A stretch of 64,000 bases of DNA from EB88 sp965199135 (GTDB lineage Bacteria; Acidobacteriota; Terriglobia; Terriglobales; Acidobacteriaceae), in NCBI GenBank assembly GCA_965199135.1, contig OZ240685.1, positions 682,001 through 746,000 of the forward strand. The letters run 5' to 3'. This document shows, piece by piece, positions 48,880 to 61,075 of the stretch (the first letter of the stretch is position 1; each line of letters opens with the position of its first letter). A program made the translations under genes and the position numbers. The notes beneath the pieces were generated by a model that was not told the origin of the DNA, ran no database searches, and saw only the letters and a list, made by a program, of their open reading frames with translations.

Positions 48880-50424
48880 CTGCCGAGTCAACTGTTCGCT
48901 ACCAAGTCCATTGACAAGCTGATCGCGCAGTCGGAGGAGCCGCAGAACGCTCTCCGCAAGACGCTCGGACCCGTTTCCCTAACCTCGCTTGGCATCGGCG
49001 CTGTGATCGGCTCCGGCATCTTCACCGTCATCGGCACAGCGATCGCGGGCGAGAAGTTCGACGCCACCTCGGTTCTGAACACACCGCTCGCCGACTACCT
49101 GGTGCATCACACCGCGCTGCTCGGCCGCCCGGGCGCAGGTCCGGCGCTGGCGCTTTCCCTCGTCATGGTGGCGATCGTCTGCTGCTTTACCGGCCTCTGC
49201 TACGCAGAACTCGCCTCGATGATCCCCATTGCCGGCTCGGCGTACACCTACACCTATGCCACCATGGGCGAACTGGTGGCGTGGATCATCGGCTGGGACC
49301 TCATCCTCGAGTACGCCTTCTCAAATATGGCGGTTTCGGTGGGGTTTGCCGCGCACGTGGTCGATCTGCTCGACTGGATGGGCATTCATCCTTCGCTGCG
49401 ATGGATCTCGCCTGCGTACCTGCCGAGCGGGCTCACCGACCTCGCCGGAAACTCCCTGTACGGCCCGGGCTGGCACTTCGGCTTCAACATACCCGCGTTC
49501 CTGATCGTCATGCTCCTCACAATCGTGCTGGTGCGCGGCATCCGCGAGTCCGCCGAAACCAACAACATCATGGTGCTGCTCAAGATCGCAGCCATCCTGG
49601 TCTTCGTCATCGCCGGAGCCAGCTTCATCCATCCCGGCAACTGGCACCCTTTCTCGCCGAATGGCTGGTCCGGCGTGCTGACCGGCGGCTCGATCATCTT
49701 CTTCACCTACATCGGCTTCGACTCCGTCTCGACCGCGGCCGAAGAGTGCAAGAACCCGCAGCGCGACGTACCAATCGGCATCATCGCGACGCTGATCGTC
49801 TGCACGATTCTCTACATTGGGGTGGCTGTCGTGCTCACCGGGCTGATCCGCTGGGACAAGCTGATCGACGACGCGGCGCCGGTCGTCAACACGCTCAAAA
49901 AGCTCTCGATTTCGACCGGAAGCCCGCTGCTCCACTGGGTGCGCCTCGCCGTGTTGATCGGCGCCATCCTGGGCATGATCTCGTCGATCCTGGTCTTTCA
50001 GATCGGTCAGGCGCGGGTGTGGTTCGCCATGTCGCGCGACCGGCTGCTGCCCTCGGCCTTCTCGAAGATCCACCCCAAGTTCCGCACGCCCGTGGTCTCG
50101 ACCTGGGTGGCGGGCATCGTGGTCGGTGTCCCCGCGGGCCTGCTCGATATCGGCACCTTCGCCGATCTCTCAAACATCGGCACGCTGTTTGCCTTCGTGC
50201 TGGTCTCCGCTGGGGTGCTGATCCTGCGCTACAAGGATCCCAAGCGTCATCGGTCCTTCCGTTGCCCCGGCGGCCCGGTGTTCCCGGTGCTGTCGATCTG
50301 TTTCTGCTCGCTCCTGATGGCAGGGCTGCCGATTATGACCTGGCTCCGGTTTTTTGTGTGGCTGGTGCTGGGGCTCCTGATCTACTTCTTCTACAGCCGC
50401 AAGCGTAGCGAGTTCGCGCGATAG
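48880..50424 (+). CDS. APC-superfamily amino acid permease, non-canonical start
   Basis: A permease of the cationic amino acid transporter/YfnA-like group with about 12 membrane segments. The helix 1 motif GIGAVIGSGIF is needed for substrate binding, and conserved cytoplasmic sequence LFATKSIDKLI precedes it. The first ATG/GTG/TTG in frame (GTG 49003) would cut helix 1 in half. Upstream, no standard start codon exists in this frame; CTG at 48880 has GGAG 8 nt before it and gives 514 aa. A CTG start is therefore proposed. Substrate is inferred as amino acids. Confidence 0.85.
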   Translation: MPSQLFATKSIDKLIAQSEEPQNALRKTLGPVSLTSLGIGAVIGSGIFTVIGTAIAGEKFDATSVLNTPLADYLVHHTALLGRPGAGPALALSLVMVAIVCCFTGLCYAELASMIPIAGSAYTYTYATMGELVAWIIGWDLILEYAFSNMAVSVGFAAHVVDLLDWMGIHPSLRWISPAYLPSGLTDLAGNSLYGPGWHFGFNIPAFLIVMLLTIVLVRGIRESAETNNIMVLLKIAAILVFVIAGASFIHPGNWHPFSPNGWSGVLTGGSIIFFTYIGFDSVSTAAEECKNPQRDVPIGIIATLIVCTILYIGVAVVLTGLIRWDKLIDDAAPVVNTLKKLSISTGSPLLHWVRLAVLIGAILGMISSILVFQIGQARVWFAMSRDRLLPSAFSKIHPKFRTPVVSTWVAGIVVGVPAGLLDIGTFADLSNIGTLFAFVLVSAGVLILRYKDPKRHRSFRCPGGPVFPVLSICFCSLLMAGLPIMTWLRFFVWLVLGLLIYFFYSRKRSEFAR

Positions 50425-50499
50425 CTACTCCGCTGCACCGTGGTTCTTCCGTGGGCATCCAATCGCTAGACTCACATTCCCCACGTATTGGAAGGTTCA

Positions 50500-51543
50500 A
50501 TGATTCAGTCCCATGGCTATGCAGCCCAGGATGCCAAGTCTCCCCTGGCTCCGTTTTCATTCGAGCGCCGCGATCCCGGCCCGCATGACGTTGTTGTCGA
50601 CATCGAATTCTGCGGCGTCTGCCACTCCGACCTCCACCAGGTTCGCGATGAGTGGAGCGGTTCGAAGTATCCGCTCGTCCCCGGTCACGAGATCGTCGGC
50701 AATGTGCGTGCAGTCGGCAGCGAAGTGAAGAAGTTCAAGGTTGGCGATGCGGCGGCTGTCGGCGTCATCATTGACTCGTGCCGCGAGTGCTCCGCCTGCA
50801 AGCAGGACCTGGAGCAGTATTGCGAGCAGAAGCTGGTGCAGACTTACAACGACGTTGACAAAGAAGGAAAACCCACCTTCGGCGGCTATTCAAATGTGAT
50901 CCTCGCGCACGAAGACTTCGTGCACACGATCTCGCCGGAGCTGGACCCCGCTGGTGTCGCCCCCCTGCTCTGCGCCGGCATCACCACTTACTCGCCGCTG
51001 CGTCATGCCAAGATCGGCAAGGGCATGAAGGTGGGCGTGATCGGCCTGGGCGGTCTCGGTCACATGGGGCTAAAGTTCGCGCACTCGTTCGGCGCACACG
51101 TGGTGCAGTTCACCACCTCGATGAACAAGGCAGACGACGCAAAGCGCCTTGGCGCCGACGAAGTGGTGCTGTCCAAGGATCCGGAGCAGATGAAGGCCCA
51201 CGAAGGGACGTTCGACTTCATCCTGGATACGGTCTCTGCGCCGCACGATATCAACGTGTTTCTCGGGCTGCTCAAGACCAATGGCGAGCTTTGCCAGGTC
51301 GGCCTGCCGGAGAAGCCCGCAGACATCAGCGCATTCAACCTCCTGCGCCGTCGCTCGCTGACCGGCTCGATGATCGGTGGCATGGCGGAAACACAGGAGA
51401 TGCTCGACTACTGCGCCGAGCATGGCATCGTGTCGGACGTGGAAGTGATCGCGATGGACAAGATCAACGAAGCCTACGAGCGGCTCTTGAAGTCGGATGT
51501 GAAGTATCGCTTCGTCATCGACATGAAGACACTGCAGGGATAG
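50500..51543 (+). CDS. zinc-dependent alcohol dehydrogenase, YahK/CAD type
   Basis: A 347-aa medium-chain dehydrogenase that reduces aldehydes with NADPH, most like YahK and cinnamyl-alcohol dehydrogenase relatives. Catalytic zinc ligands in CGVCHSDLH and GHE, the structural-zinc four-Cys loop CRECSACKQDLEQYC, and the Rossmann motif GLGGLGHMG are intact. ATG 50500 has GAAGG 4 nt upstream, preferred to a TTG four codons before. It ends at a strong terminator shared with galU. Confidence 0.92.
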   Translation: MIQSHGYAAQDAKSPLAPFSFERRDPGPHDVVVDIEFCGVCHSDLHQVRDEWSGSKYPLVPGHEIVGNVRAVGSEVKKFKVGDAAAVGVIIDSCRECSACKQDLEQYCEQKLVQTYNDVDKEGKPTFGGYSNVILAHEDFVHTISPELDPAGVAPLLCAGITTYSPLRHAKIGKGMKVGVIGLGGLGHMGLKFAHSFGAHVVQFTTSMNKADDAKRLGADEVVLSKDPEQMKAHEGTFDFILDTVSAPHDINVFLGLLKTNGELCQVGLPEKPADISAFNLLRRRSLTGSMIGGMAETQEMLDYCAEHGIVSDVEVIAMDKINEAYERLLKSDVKYRFVIDMKTLQG

Positions 51544-51557
51544 TTCCTTGACAGCAG

Positions 51558-51585
51558 AAAAGGCCCGGCGAAAGCCGGGCCTTTT
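51558..51585. terminator. bidirectional terminator between the alcohol dehydrogenase and galU
   Basis: A 12-bp perfect stem AAAAGGCCCGGC / GCCGGGCCTTTT with a GAAA loop; A and T runs on both ends serve the two convergent genes. Confidence 0.9.
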
Positions 51586-51597
51586 CCGTTGCACAAA

Positions 51598-52473
51598 CTA
51601 CAGCGAAAGCGACTTCAGGTGCTCGCGGAACTGCGGACCGAGATCCTCACGCTGCAGCGCAAAGTCCACCATCGCCTTCAGCATGCCGAGCTTGTCGCCT
51701 GCATCGTGCCGCACGCCTTCAAACGAGAAGCCATACACCTTCTCCTCGCCGAGCAGCGCCTTGATCGCATCGGTCAGTTGCAGTTCCCCACCCGCACCCG
51801 GCTCGATGTTCTCGATCTTGCCGAAGATTGCGGGCGTCAGGATGTAACGGCCGATGATCGCATTCTTGGACGGGGCCTCCTCAAGCTTCGGCTTCTCGAC
51901 CATGCCGCTTACGTCGAAGAGCTTCGGCTTGCCGTCTACCTGTCTGCCATCGAGCACGCCGTACGCCGAAATCGCCGGACCCTCGATCACCTGTGTCGCG
52001 ATCAGTGAGCTCTGCACGTCATCGAATGCATCGATCATCTGCTTCAGGCATGGCACCTTACCAGCCATGACATCGTCTGGCAGCAGCACAGCAAATGGCT
52101 CGTCGCCGACAAGATCCTTCGCCATCAGCACGGCATGGCCCAGCCCGCGGGCCTCGCTCTGGCGCACATAGGCGAGCTTCGCCATGCTGGCGATATCACG
52201 CGCGATCTTGAGCAGTTCCTTCTTGCCCTTTTTTTCGAGAGTGGCTTCCAGCTCAAAGCTGGTGTCGAAGTGGTCCTCGATCGCGCTCTTGCCGCGTGCT
52301 GTCACGATGATGATTTCTTCAATGCCGGCAGCGAGCGCTTCTTCTACCCCGTACTGGATGATCGGCTTGTCGACCAGCGACAGCATCTCCTTGGGGATCG
52401 CTTTGGTCGCCGGCAGAAAACGGGTGCCGAGGCCGGCCGCCGGAAAAACTGCTTTGCGTACCTTCTGCTTCAT
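51598..52473 (-). CDS. galU: UTP-glucose-1-phosphate uridylyltransferase
   Basis: A 291-aa cytosolic enzyme that makes UDP-glucose for polysaccharide synthesis. FPAAGLGTRFLPATKAIPKE, the KPIIQYG motif and VEKP are intact and length is typical. SD AAGGA lies 5 nt before the ATG. It is followed by a terminator shared with the convergent dehydrogenase gene. Confidence 0.95.
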   Translation of the reverse strand: MKQKVRKAVFPAAGLGTRFLPATKAIPKEMLSLVDKPIIQYGVEEALAAGIEEIIIVTARGKSAIEDHFDTSFELEATLEKKGKKELLKIARDIASMAKLAYVRQSEARGLGHAVLMAKDLVGDEPFAVLLPDDVMAGKVPCLKQMIDAFDDVQSSLIATQVIEGPAISAYGVLDGRQVDGKPKLFDVSGMVEKPKLEEAPSKNAIIGRYILTPAIFGKIENIEPGAGGELQLTDAIKALLGEEKVYGFSFEGVRHDAGDKLGMLKAMVDFALQREDLGPQFREHLKSLSL

Positions 52474-52570
52474 CTGGATCCTTTGTTTCCCTTCTCCTGC
52501 CGAGCAGGACTGCCGCTATTGTGCCAGACACACCACGATCCTTGCGAAAGCGTTGTCCCTGGCGCACTTA

Positions 52571-54331
52571 CTAAAGGCTGGGCGATGCATCCCCTAACAG
52601 CGCCTCTCTCACAATTGGAATCGGCACCGGTCCCTGCCTCAGGAAAGCATCGTGAAATTGCTCCAGCGTGAATCCGCTGCCTTGTTTCTTCTGCATGTCA
52701 GCACGCAGTTTCAAAATCTCCAGCTTGCCGAGCGTGTAGTAGAGATACAACGCGTCCGAGGTGCCGCGCTTCACCTCGACATCCGCCACCGAGTGGGTCT
52801 GGTAGCCCTCGTCGACGAGAAACGTCCGCGCCTGGTCGAGCGACATGGAGCCTGTGTGCATCTGGATCGCGACCACAAAGCGCCCGTCCCGCAGGAGTGC
52901 ATCGACGATCTGCCCGAGTCGAATCAGGTTGGCCTCATGCTCGTCCTTCGCGCCGGCCCCCGGCTGCCCATAACCCTGATCAAGCATCATCTGCTCGCAA
53001 TAATGCGCCCAGCCCTCGACGTAGGTGTTCGCATTCACGATCTTGCGGACCTTGCTCAGGCCAACCGAGTTTGCCCACAGTTCCTGCACGTGGTGGCCCG
53101 GATAGGCCTCGTGCACCGCGGTACTCGTGATGGTGCCGATGTTGAAGGTGCCGAGGTAATCCTGGATATGCTCCGGGGTCCAGCTTTTCTCGGGAAGCGT
53201 GACGTTGAAGTAGGACGTCCGCGAGTGTGTTTCAAAGGGGCCCGGCGGATCCATCGAGGCCTGTGTCGTTGCCCGCTCGAAGGGTGGTGTCTCTTCGAGC
53301 GTAGGCTCCACATCATCCGGCATCGTGACGATCTTGTGCGCGTGGATGAACGCGATCAGCCCGGCGAACTGGTCATGGAATGCGGCAAGCAGCTGCCCTT
53401 GTGCTGGATGATCCTCCGTGAGCTCGGCCAGCACTTCCTTCGGCTGCCTGGCGGGATCGACCAGCTTCGCGACCCGCGCGAACTCTGCCTGGTTCTTGTG
53501 CAGATCGTTCATTGCAATCGTCAGCAGCTCCGGCAGTGGCGTCGTGACCATCTCGTCATACTGCAGCTTCTTCGCAAACGTGTCTGCGCCGTAGCGGAAG
53601 TCGCCGTGTGAGCGTGGCAGCAGGTCGGAGCGCATCCACTGCTCATAGCTCCCGAGCGCCGCGATCACGGCAGCATTGCTCTTTGCGAACTGCTGCTTCA
53701 AGTCGCTGTTGGTCGCCTTGGTGAATGCCGAGGGAACGTCGTTCTGGAAGAACGAGACATCCCCGGGCAGCTGCTCGAGCGCGATCTCGGTGTAGATCTC
53801 GGGGCAGTTCGCGAGGTTCGCGCGTGCCTCGTCAAGCATCTTCGGCATCTGCTGCTCGCGTGCGATCAGCGAGCGCAGCCGATCATCCGGCGAGGCAAAG
53901 TCGCGCTCCATCAGGGTGAAGGCCGAGCCCGTAATGCCGCTCGAGTACAGGTCGGGATTCGTCTGCCAGGGTTTGATCGTCTCAAGCGTCAGGAGCTGCG
54001 ATCGGAGGTTGTTGCGCATGATCGCGAGATCGGCAGCTGTCGGCTGGTCAAGCCCGGCGACAGGGAACGCGTCGAACTTGCTCATGTAGTAATGCAGCCC
54101 GCGGATCTCGGTCTGGATGGTCGACTGGCTCCAGTCCTCGAGCTTGCTGTCGTAGTCGTGGATGCCCAGCGAGGTCGCGGTGGACGGCTCATACGGCAGC
54201 GCGGCCGCGTAGAAGCGGTCGACCAGCGAGCGGAACGAGGCATCCGCATCCGGAGCGGCAGCCACGGCGAGAGAGGGTGCGGCAAGCACGGCGGTGGCGC
54301 TCAGGAGAGACAGGAGCCGGAAGAGGCGCAT
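52571..54331 (-). CDS. DUF885 family exported putative metallopeptidase
   Basis: A 586-aa protein with a signal peptide (cleavage near LAVAAAP) and the helical DUF885 fold. TAVHEAYPGHHVQ carries an HExxxGHH zinc-binding motif and VEGWAHYCEQMM the downstream glutamate region, so metallopeptidase activity is likely. Such proteins are common in Acidobacteria. It is probably periplasmic. The start is the ATG before MRLFRLLSLLS; a weak AAGGA lies 11 nt upstream. Confidence 0.87.
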   Translation of the reverse strand: MRLFRLLSLLSATAVLAAPSLAVAAAPDADASFRSLVDRFYAAALPYEPSTATSLGIHDYDSKLEDWSQSTIQTEIRGLHYYMSKFDAFPVAGLDQPTAADLAIMRNNLRSQLLTLETIKPWQTNPDLYSSGITGSAFTLMERDFASPDDRLRSLIAREQQMPKMLDEARANLANCPEIYTEIALEQLPGDVSFFQNDVPSAFTKATNSDLKQQFAKSNAAVIAALGSYEQWMRSDLLPRSHGDFRYGADTFAKKLQYDEMVTTPLPELLTIAMNDLHKNQAEFARVAKLVDPARQPKEVLAELTEDHPAQGQLLAAFHDQFAGLIAFIHAHKIVTMPDDVEPTLEETPPFERATTQASMDPPGPFETHSRTSYFNVTLPEKSWTPEHIQDYLGTFNIGTITSTAVHEAYPGHHVQELWANSVGLSKVRKIVNANTYVEGWAHYCEQMMLDQGYGQPGAGAKDEHEANLIRLGQIVDALLRDGRFVVAIQMHTGSMSLDQARTFLVDEGYQTHSVADVEVKRGTSDALYLYYTLGKLEILKLRADMQKKQGSGFTLEQFHDAFLRQGPVPIPIVREALLGDASPSL

Positions 54332-54521
54332 GGGCTAGGGAGTCCTTGGAAGGGCTGAAGATAAAGTCGGAAAACGCTTCGCCAGTATACCGGGCGAACT
54401 TCTTTTTACTTTTTGTTGAAGTCTGCGATGGGGCTGCCGATAAGACCCACAGCAGCAAAGAGCAAGAGCCGGCTCTACCCAGCCCGCTCACGCACCGCGC
54501 CAACCCGCGCTCCTCACACCC

Positions 54522-54560
54522 GGATCGCAGCCCTGACAAACGCGGGGCTGCGATCCTTTT
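54522..54560 (+). terminator. orphan intrinsic-terminator-like hairpin
   Basis: A 12-bp stem GGATCGCAGCCC / GGGCTGCGATCC with an 11-nt loop and TTTT on the plus strand only. Both flanking genes are on minus, so no known plus-strand gene would use it. Confidence 0.55.
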
Positions 54561-54630
54561 CTTGCTGATGCCCTTCGTCCCTTACCGACACAGGTGCTTC
54601 GCTTCGCTCAGGATGACAGCGTACGAGCTT

Positions 54631-55899
54631 CTAGGCGCCTGCCTCGTCCTCGCCCGCTATCTCCACGATCTCGGGCGCGTCGTCCTCGGCGTCCGCCAGC
54701 TGGATGTTGTAGCGCGGCGCAAGCTCCGGAGCAAATCGCGCAATGTCGTTCCGTAACCGCAACAGTGCCAGATCCTTGGCTTTCGCCTCGAGCATAATGT
54801 CTGTGTCGAGGTGCGCGATCGAGCGCAGAAACGTCATCGTCTCGAAGGGATTGTTGTAGTCGGCGTGCCCCGTCCAAATCGGCGGCTGCAGCACCGTTTC
54901 AAGCAAACCCGTCTTGCGGTTCTTGCGCTTGATCTCACGCAACTCCGTCCGTGCACAGGAGTAGTGCAGCTTGGGTCGCACGCCGCTTGGCCACGTCTTC
55001 AACATGCGCTCCAGCGTCGGAAACATCTCGAGACCTTCCGGGTTCATGCACCAGAAGTGCTGATAGTCGAACACCAGCGCCACGCCTGTCTGCTCATGAA
55101 TCTTCAGCACGTCTGCAGCGCTGTAGCGGATATCGTCGTTTTCAAGCACCAGCCTGCGCCGCACCGGCTCGCTCAGCCGCTTCCACGTGTTCACCCAACG
55201 CGCACAGCCACTCGGCCGGTCGCCATACGCACCACCCACATGGATCACAAGTCGCGCTTCCGGACCACACTCCATGCGGTCCAGGATCTCGGCCTGCGAG
55301 TCAAGATCCGCCATGCTGCGACGCGTGAGGTCTTCATTCTCACTGTTGAGCACGATGTACTGCGAAGGATGAAACGAGAGCCGTATGTCAGCCTCGCGCG
55401 CCAGCTTGCCGACATACGCGAGATCACTCGCGCTCTCACGCACCATCGCGTGGAACTGCGGCATGTCCGGATGCGTCGCATACGGCGCCATGTCTGAGCT
55501 CATGCGATACATGGGAATGTGGTGCTTGCGCAGGTACGTGAAAATCTCGCAGAGATGCCCGAGCGAGACGCGCAGGTGAGGGTTCGCCTGCCACCGCCGC
55601 GTGTCGTTGCTCTTGAGGCCGGGCTGGCCCATGATCTTCACGGCGAAGCCAAGCCGCATCGCTTCTTTGGGCCACGGCGTCGCTTCATTCGCACTGAGCG
55701 GCGCGCAGGGAAACAACGGCTCCGCGGTGCGACGCGCGAGGTCGGCTTCGGCAGCCTCCTTCTTGCTGGGCAGCTTCGCTTTCTTCTTCGCGGACTTCTT
55801 GGCCGCCTTCTTTGCCGGTTTTGCCACTCCGGCCTTTTTCGCCGCTGGATCTTCCTGCACTGCCACAGGATCGTTCTTCGTTGCCTTCTTAGTCGCCAT
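54631..55899 (-). CDS. uvsE: UV damage endonuclease with basic N-terminal tail
   Basis: A 422-aa TIM-barrel endonuclease (UVDE/UvsE) that nicks 5' of pyrimidine dimers and 6-4 products. Residues about 80-400 hold the fold, with MYRMSSDMAPYATH, FHPSQYIVLNSE, LVIHVGGAYGDR, VLENDD and FDYQHFWCMNPEG contributing metal ligands. The first 52 residues form a Lys/Ala/Pro-rich, histone-H1-like tail (AAKKSAKKKAK), absent from typical UvsE of about 300 residues. The ATG overlaps the end of the DHH gene by 11 bp, so translation is coupled. It ends the mfd operon. Confidence 0.92.
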   Translation of the reverse strand: MATKKATKNDPVAVQEDPAAKKAGVAKPAKKAAKKSAKKKAKLPSKKEAAEADLARRTAEPLFPCAPLSANEATPWPKEAMRLGFAVKIMGQPGLKSNDTRRWQANPHLRVSLGHLCEIFTYLRKHHIPMYRMSSDMAPYATHPDMPQFHAMVRESASDLAYVGKLAREADIRLSFHPSQYIVLNSENEDLTRRSMADLDSQAEILDRMECGPEARLVIHVGGAYGDRPSGCARWVNTWKRLSEPVRRRLVLENDDIRYSAADVLKIHEQTGVALVFDYQHFWCMNPEGLEMFPTLERMLKTWPSGVRPKLHYSCARTELREIKRKNRKTGLLETVLQPPIWTGHADYNNPFETMTFLRSIAHLDTDIMLEAKAKDLALLRLRNDIARFAPELAPRYNIQLADAEDDAPEIVEIAGEDEAGA

Positions 55900-57028
55900 C
55901 GTTCTCGCTCAGATGCAGCAGGCTCGCCTGCGCAGGTTCTGCAGCAAGCTGCAACTCAGGTCCGAAGCCAAGGTCAGCCGCGAAGTCATTCCACGATGCA
56001 ACCGGCACCGCGCCCCCACTCGCCTGATCATGCCCGTTACCGTAGCCCTGGTCCGCGCCTCGTGGCGCATGCTCACGCAGGAACTGGATCACGTTCACGC
56101 CCTTCGGTCCGCGCGCCGAAAAGTGCACATACCCGGTCCGAAAGCCAAAGTTCACACCCATCACGATCGAGTCGCGAAAGCGGCCGCGCCATGTCTGCGC
56201 AACGAGCGGGTGCACCTGGCAGGGCGTGTCCATGCGCAAGGCGACGATATCTGCGCCGAGCGTGTCGCGGTACTTGCGGCTGAACTTTGGCGCTGCTTTC
56301 TTCGCAGCAACGAGCGCAATCGCCACCTCATCCTTCGCAGCCTGCAACGCGGGAGACTGCGGCAGCTCGCCCTTTGCGATCTGCTTCGGGGTTTCTGCGG
56401 CAAGCAGTGCCGCGAGCGCCGCCGTGGCGTCGGCAGTCGCGGCGCGACGCGGTGCATTCAGGAGCGACACCGCATCGCGCATCGGCCCTGCAGGCCAGCG
56501 CGTCTTAGCCTCGGCCAGCTCGGCGAACGGAGCCTTGTCGCCGAGATCGCTCAGGATCGAAAGCGCCGCGAGCCAGAGCAGCTTCGCATGCGCCTCGGGC
56601 GCGAGAATGCTGCGCACGCACCAGTACACGAGCAGCCCGGTGGTCGGCGTCGGCTCGGTCCCGTACCCGGTAATCAGCTCTGCACCCGGGGGAACCCCGC
56701 CGGGCAGATGATGATCGATCAACATCGTCGGCACTCCCGGCAGCAATGCATCCGCGCGGCTGCCGAGATCGAGCACAAAGAGACACTCCGGCTTCCGTGA
56801 GGCGAGCCGCTCAAGCACCTCGGGGTTCCACGCGGACTCACCCTTGCGCTTCGCCTCGATCGTGACCTGGGCATAGCCTGCTGCTTCGAATGCACGCACC
56901 AGCAGCGCCCCAGCGGGGAGCCCGTCACAGTCGGAGTCGCAAAGGATGTGGATGCGCGCAGCATGTGCCTGCGGCAGCGCCCCGAGAAACGAACCAAAGC
57001 GCGCCGCTGCTTCCTGTTCAAGAGCCAT
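55889..57028 (-). CDS. DHH-family phosphoesterase, RecJ-like
   Basis: A 379-aa protein with a DHH domain (CDSDCDG for the usual DxDADG, FVLDLGSR, IDHHLP, SILSDLGD) and a DHHA1 domain (GNGHDQASGG). Metal ligands are kept, so it should cleave phosphodiesters, either short single-stranded nucleic acid or a nucleotide second messenger. It lacks the RecJ OB domain. Its place between mfd and uvsE suggests a DNA repair nuclease. The ATG at 57028 is chosen; a GTG eight codons earlier is possible. No SD is seen for either. Confidence 0.82.
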   Translation of the reverse strand: MALEQEAAARFGSFLGALPQAHAARIHILCDSDCDGLPAGALLVRAFEAAGYAQVTIEAKRKGESAWNPEVLERLASRKPECLFVLDLGSRADALLPGVPTMLIDHHLPGGVPPGAELITGYGTEPTPTTGLLVYWCVRSILAPEAHAKLLWLAALSILSDLGDKAPFAELAEAKTRWPAGPMRDAVSLLNAPRRAATADATAALAALLAAETPKQIAKGELPQSPALQAAKDEVAIALVAAKKAAPKFSRKYRDTLGADIVALRMDTPCQVHPLVAQTWRGRFRDSIVMGVNFGFRTGYVHFSARGPKGVNVIQFLREHAPRGADQGYGNGHDQASGGAVPVASWNDFAADLGFGPELQLAAEPAQASLLHLSENDGD

Positions 57029-57118
57029 GCGGGGAGAGATGCAGCGGAGCACGCAACCGTCACGCGCGACGCGAAGGATACGTGCGTGAGAAGCAATCCC
57101 CCTCCCGCCTGCGGGCGG

Positions 57119-60676
<3,558 letters not shown>

Positions 60677-60682
60677 TCTCCC

Positions 60683-60693
60683 GCTAGTCTAGC
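60683..60693 (-). promoter_or_regulatory. extended -10-like palindrome upstream of mfd
   Basis: GCTAGACTAGC, an 11-bp palindrome directly upstream of the start-codon palindrome. On minus it contains TAGACT preceded by TGC, matching the hisS element. Confidence 0.45.
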
Positions 60694-60717
60694 AGCGACG
60701 ATCCCCGGCGTTCCCCA

Positions 60718-60822
60718 CTACACCGTTTCGACTTCTTCCGGACTGTAATCGCGATCAAGCGCAATGGTGACTTCCCCGTTGGGCCAGCAAAGAACAAAGA
60801 ACCGAACCTTGATCTCCTGCAT
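60718..60822 (-). CDS. 34-residue protein upstream of mfd
   Basis: MQEIKVRFFVLCWPNGEVT followed by an acidic tail ending PEEVETV. The ATG has a perfect GGAGG 5 nt upstream, the best SD in this area, and the stop is 41 bp before the mfd ATG. No family is recognised. It may be a true small protein or a leader ORF for the repair operon. Confidence 0.55.
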   Translation of the reverse strand: MQEIKVRFFVLCWPNGEVTIALDRDYSPEEVETV

Positions 60823-60874
60823 ATCGTCCTCCGTTTCTGCAAGGGAGCGCCCCTGCAGATGCTTGTGCCGCATG

Positions 60875-60906
60875 CTGTTGAGCTGTTGAGCTTTTGAGCT
60901 GTTGCT
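60875..60906. repeat. 8-bp tandem repeat, four units
   Basis: CTGTTGAG, CTGTTGAG, CTTTTGAG, CTGTTGCT in the divergent region between gatB and the small mfd-operon ORF. Confidence 0.75.
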
Positions 60907-61075
60907 GCGAAGACTGTATCGGCACAATCCCGAAGAGCAGAGCGTTTTCCACGGCGTTCAGGTACTAACGGCACGTGCGCCGGGGGAGGCAAACACGGAA
61001 CGGCGCCCGTCAGCGCCGGAACACTGCAACCAACGTGGGAGCACCTCGCTCGGGAAGCTAGTAAGCTTGGGCTCT

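Noticed and set aside
54595..54620. Dispersed phrase GCTTCGCTCAGGATGACA, with similar text near 38070 and 7505
   Set aside because: A known type of high-copy intergenic phrase in many genomes; only partial, imperfect copies here, too little to call a repeat family.
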